Shown: positions 61,559 through 64,000 of the stretch, one piece after another
How the letters are laid out: each line of letters opens with the position of its first letter
How positions within the stretch are numbered: the first letter of the stretch is position 1
Assembly: GCF_963678635.1 (NCBI RefSeq)
Contig: NC_087066.1
Location: 21,547,996-21,611,995 of the forward strand
From: Symsagittifera roscoffensis
Taxonomy: Eukaryota > Xenacoelomorpha > Acoela > Convolutidae
Direction of reading: 5' to 3'
Length of the DNA: 64,000 nt
The notes under the pieces: generated by a model
Told to the model about the DNA's origin: nothing
The model's database searches: none
The model's input: the letters and a program-made list of their open reading frames with translations, nothing else
Program-made: the position numbers and the translations under genes

Positions 61559-62149
61559 CTGATGAGCTTTCTGGGGTTTGCTAATTATTATCGAGAGTTC
61601 ATCAAGGGATACGCCGAAAACATATACCCCATACAGCAGTTGATGAGAAATAAGTGCAGAAAAATCACATGGACTGATGAGGCACAAGTTTCATTTGAAA
61701 ACATTAAACGTGAACTTTGCGAGGCACCGGTCCTCGGCATGCCAACAGAGAAGGGGATGTTTGTGTTAGACACGGATGCATCATTGGTTGCGATATCGGG
61801 CATACTTCACCAGGAGCAAGAGTGGAACGGGAGAACGGTTCTCCGTCCAATAGCCTATGGAAGTAAGGTCCTGAGCGACAATGAGATGAAGAACGGCGCA
61901 CCAAAAGCGGAAATGTTCGCAGTGATCTTTTTCGTGAAAAAATACAGGGCCTACTTGGGGAGTGCTCCCTTCAAGTTGCGTGTAGATAATCGTACCCTTG
62001 CCTGGCTGAAAACCTATTCGATGGACCAAAGTCCTATTGGTCGTTGGATCGTGCGCCTGGATGGATACCACATGATCATAGATCACCGTACACGTGACAA
62101 GCACCAGAATGCTGATAGCCTCAGTAAAAAGAATTATATGAGCGCCTAG
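61559..62149 (+). pseudogene. pol: element B RT thumb and RNase H
   Basis: Starts SFLGFANYYREFIKGY and continues through LDTDASLVAISGIL, KAEMFAVIFFVKKY, LRVDNRTLAWL and QNADSLSKK, so the Asp/Glu catalytic set of RNase H is present. Element A has stops in the same domain. The frame ends just after the domain through a small shift. Confidence 0.83.
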
Positions 62150-63103
62150 AAGAGAAGCAGGCTAACCGAGCAGAGATCAAAGACGGATTTTCATTCCTAG
62201 ATAAGGAGACCTACGATAAACTAGCACTCACTAGGTGGCTGGATAAGTCAGGGCACCCTTTACCAGGACACCCTGAACTTCCGGTAGAGACGGCCGCTGA
62301 GATAAAAGTTTTGGCCAGGGGTGAGCCTGTTCCGCTGGATCTGCTAGTCCGATCCAATCTGGTAGAGCAAGAGCTTGCCAGGTTGGTATAAACAGCATAA
62401 CCCTTTTAGATAGGACGGTGAACGTGGCGCCGGACGTCATGGGAAAACTGCGTGACTTGCTAGATAGGCAAGTGGATAGGCATGATCGTGAGTGGATGGA
62501 AGTCATGCAGCGGTTGACCGTCACTGAGAGAACAGAGAAGAGGCCAGTGACCATTCGCAGTCGAGGTGTTGAACCGGATCGCCGGTCGATAGTGAACCAG
62601 CTGGTGAACTCAATGCCGAAGGATGTATTGTTCAGGACTGCGTTCACAGAACATCGGACATCGACCCAGGTCCAAGCCACTGAAGAAGTCAGAGTCAAGT
62701 CGAAGTCCAGCTTCACGAGAAAAGTACATCTCACGGATGCAAGGGAAGAATATGAGCCGAGCTCGGTTTGTTTATCCGGGGACGAGACAATGTGGGGGTA
62801 GTCAGGTACCTTCGAGCCTGTACAGGACGACTTGTCCGGGGAGACGATGTTAGGACAACCAAGGGACAGAACGTTGTCCGCGGAGTCGGATTTGAAGCGA
62901 CCAAGGGACAGAATTTTGTCCGGGGAGTCGAGAAACATCACAGACAGATTGGAACATGATGATATGGAATCCATCGGCTCGAGTGATGTCTCGAAGCCCC
63001 AGTCCTGGGAGAACACGTCTGAGACTACTTTTAATTCTGATGTTTCGAAGATTGCGATCCCTTCCTTGTTGGTGGAATGGAAACAGCGCGGCTGGACCGG
63101 TAA
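62150..63103 (+). pseudogene. pol: element B RNase H-integrase spacer
   Basis: Homologous to the A spacer: GFSFLDKETYDKL and RWLDKSGHPLPGHPELPVE, then the open block 62418-62801 (DVMGKLRDLLDRQ, SIVNQLVNSMPKDV), then a stretch with TTGTCCGGGGAG heads at about 62834, 62871 and 62918 encoding SGES-type peptides. No known domain. The frame is interrupted several times. Confidence 0.6.
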
Positions 63104-63841
63104 ATGCATCAAGATCCTGACAGAGACAGGTACACCTCCGGTGAGGAGGGCACTATGGTGGATAAGGCCGCCAAAGAGCTTGAGCTGATAGCAGTTTCGA
63201 AACGCCCAACCAGATTACTACCACATGGTACGGTCGTCCGTACCAACTTGGAGCCATCTGTGCAGGAGGCGACACCTTTGAAGGAGATATGGTGTGTCAA
63301 GTTGATGGATGATGCCCATGCCCCGGAGGTAATAAGCGGACAATTGAACGTGGTAAAGACTTATCTGAAAGCCAGATACCGGCTGTCGGATCTCCTGAGG
63401 GCTCAACGAAATGGCACAATGACAAGCAATCTGAAAAGATGGATCGAGAATGGGGCACCTGACAAAGGAGATTTAGAGGAAGATAGCTATAAAATTTTGA
63501 AGCAGTTCTATCTGAAAAGAAAAGATTTATTGTACCTGAACAAAGATGGAATCGTAGCCTGTAAACGCAGGGAAAAGGACAAGGTCCTTTACAGGGACAA
63601 TTCAATAGTGTTACCACAGTTATACCAGACCAGATTGCTCTTTCGTTCGCATGATCAAATGGGCCATCAGGGCGTGGACAAAGTGTATATCAGGATACAG
63701 AAACGATTCGAATGGCCTGGCTTGAAGGCGTGTGAAAAGTGGATCTCTGCGTGCTTGTCGCGTCAAAAGGCAAAGGACCCCAGGACCCCTGTTGCAGGAG
63801 TAACACGCAACAGGCGCAATTTAGACAAAAAGGAGATTTGA
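63104..63841 (+). pseudogene. pol: element B integrase zinc domain, catalytic core deleted
   Basis: Matches the N-terminal integrase of A: KTYLKARYRLSDLLRAQRN, NLKRWIENGAPDKGDLEEDS, then MGHQGVDKVYIRIQKRFEWP and CLSRQKAK. The second zinc His reads Ile and the last Cys reads Arg, so the zinc site is damaged. Just after KDPRTP the alignment jumps to the part of A that follows the DDE core (A coordinates about 44625 to 45200), so roughly 580 bp including all three catalytic acids are missing. Confidence 0.83.
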
Positions 63842-64000
63842 TAAACGGACTGCAGATGCAAAAGCCTACTCAGTTGGCAATTACGTCTGGGTATTCCAGG
63901 AAGTAGTTCCACCAAAGGGAACTTAAAAAATTACTAAAAAAATGGCGCGGCCCATTTCAGATAACAGAAGTGCATCAAGGAGCTCGTTTTTATCGATTGA
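63842..64000 (+). pseudogene. pol: element B integrase C-terminal (GPY/F) region, truncated by the window
   Basis: The shifted frame reads ADAKAYSVGNYVWVF, VPPKGT and then, after a stop and another shift, the equivalent of WRGPF and RFYRL in A. The macrodomain-like module and third ORF of B, if present, lie past the end of the window. Confidence 0.65.

Larger units (their letters stand above)
52849..64000 (+). mobile_element. element B: second Gypsy-type retrotransposon, inactive, runs off the window
   Basis: Same architecture and orientation as element A: LTR, primer site 12 nt downstream, 3-kb leader with a motif array, gag, protease, RT, RNase H, spacer and integrase. The protein sequences are clearly related but the DNA is well diverged, so it is a sister family and not a copy of A. 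It is inactive: the protease Asp-Thr-Gly is mutated, stops and frameshifts occur throughout, and the integrase core is deleted. Its 3' part and second LTR lie beyond 64000. Confidence 0.83.

Overview
The window is eukaryotic, almost certainly from an invertebrate animal. Two host genes are split by GT-AG introns in AT-rich DNA, and the rest is dominated by decayed transposable elements and diverged tandem repeats. Neither the genes nor the repeats identify the phylum.

Region 1 (about 3.0-17.25 kb, minus strand) is a nine-exon CDKL2-like protein kinase gene. All nine exons join in phase and give an ORF of about 784 codons: a complete kinase domain followed by a long Asn/Ser/Pro/Gly-rich tail. 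Its 6-kb first intron holds a roughly 2-kb array of diverged units of about 85-100 bp. Other introns carry a tRNA-like SINE head, a foldback repeat of 'cttcggctggttta' units and a 265-bp tandem duplication.

Region 2 (17.25-26.7 kb) has no recognisable gene. It contains a non-autonomous hAT-like element with an exact 8-bp target-site duplication (19491-19691), a second diverged satellite of about 150-bp units, and a nested foldback element.

Region 3 (26.8-32.9 kb, minus strand) is a complete three-exon DPH1 gene (428 codons) for diphthamide biosynthesis. A dead LINE lies antisense in intron 2 and a possible MITE in intron 1.

Region 4 (33.26-49.24 kb, plus strand) is an unusually large (about 16 kb) Ty3/Gypsy-type LTR retrotransposon, element A. 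It has 0.9-kb LTRs, a 3-kb leader with an array of CCGGAGGGGTC motifs, gag, protease, RT, RNase H and a DDE integrase. Downstream of the integrase is a macrodomain-like module interrupted by a frameshift, then a third ORF of unknown function. Many stops and frameshifts make it inactive. A GIY-YIG fragment of a Penelope-like element abuts its 3' LTR.

Region 5 (47.3-53.5 kb) is a nearly perfect head-to-tail duplication of 3,087 bp. It carries the end of the third ORF, the 3' LTR of A, the GIY-YIG fragment and the beginning of the next element's LTR.

Region 6 (about 52.85-64.0 kb, plus strand) is element B, a related but distinct Gypsy element running off the window. It has two intact zinc knuckles and a YVDD RT. 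Its protease active site is mutated, its integrase catalytic core is deleted, and an 89-bp patch from its own pol has been copied into gag. The best candidates for something undescribed are the macrodomain-like module and third ORF of this family and the oppositely oriented motif arrays in the two leaders.
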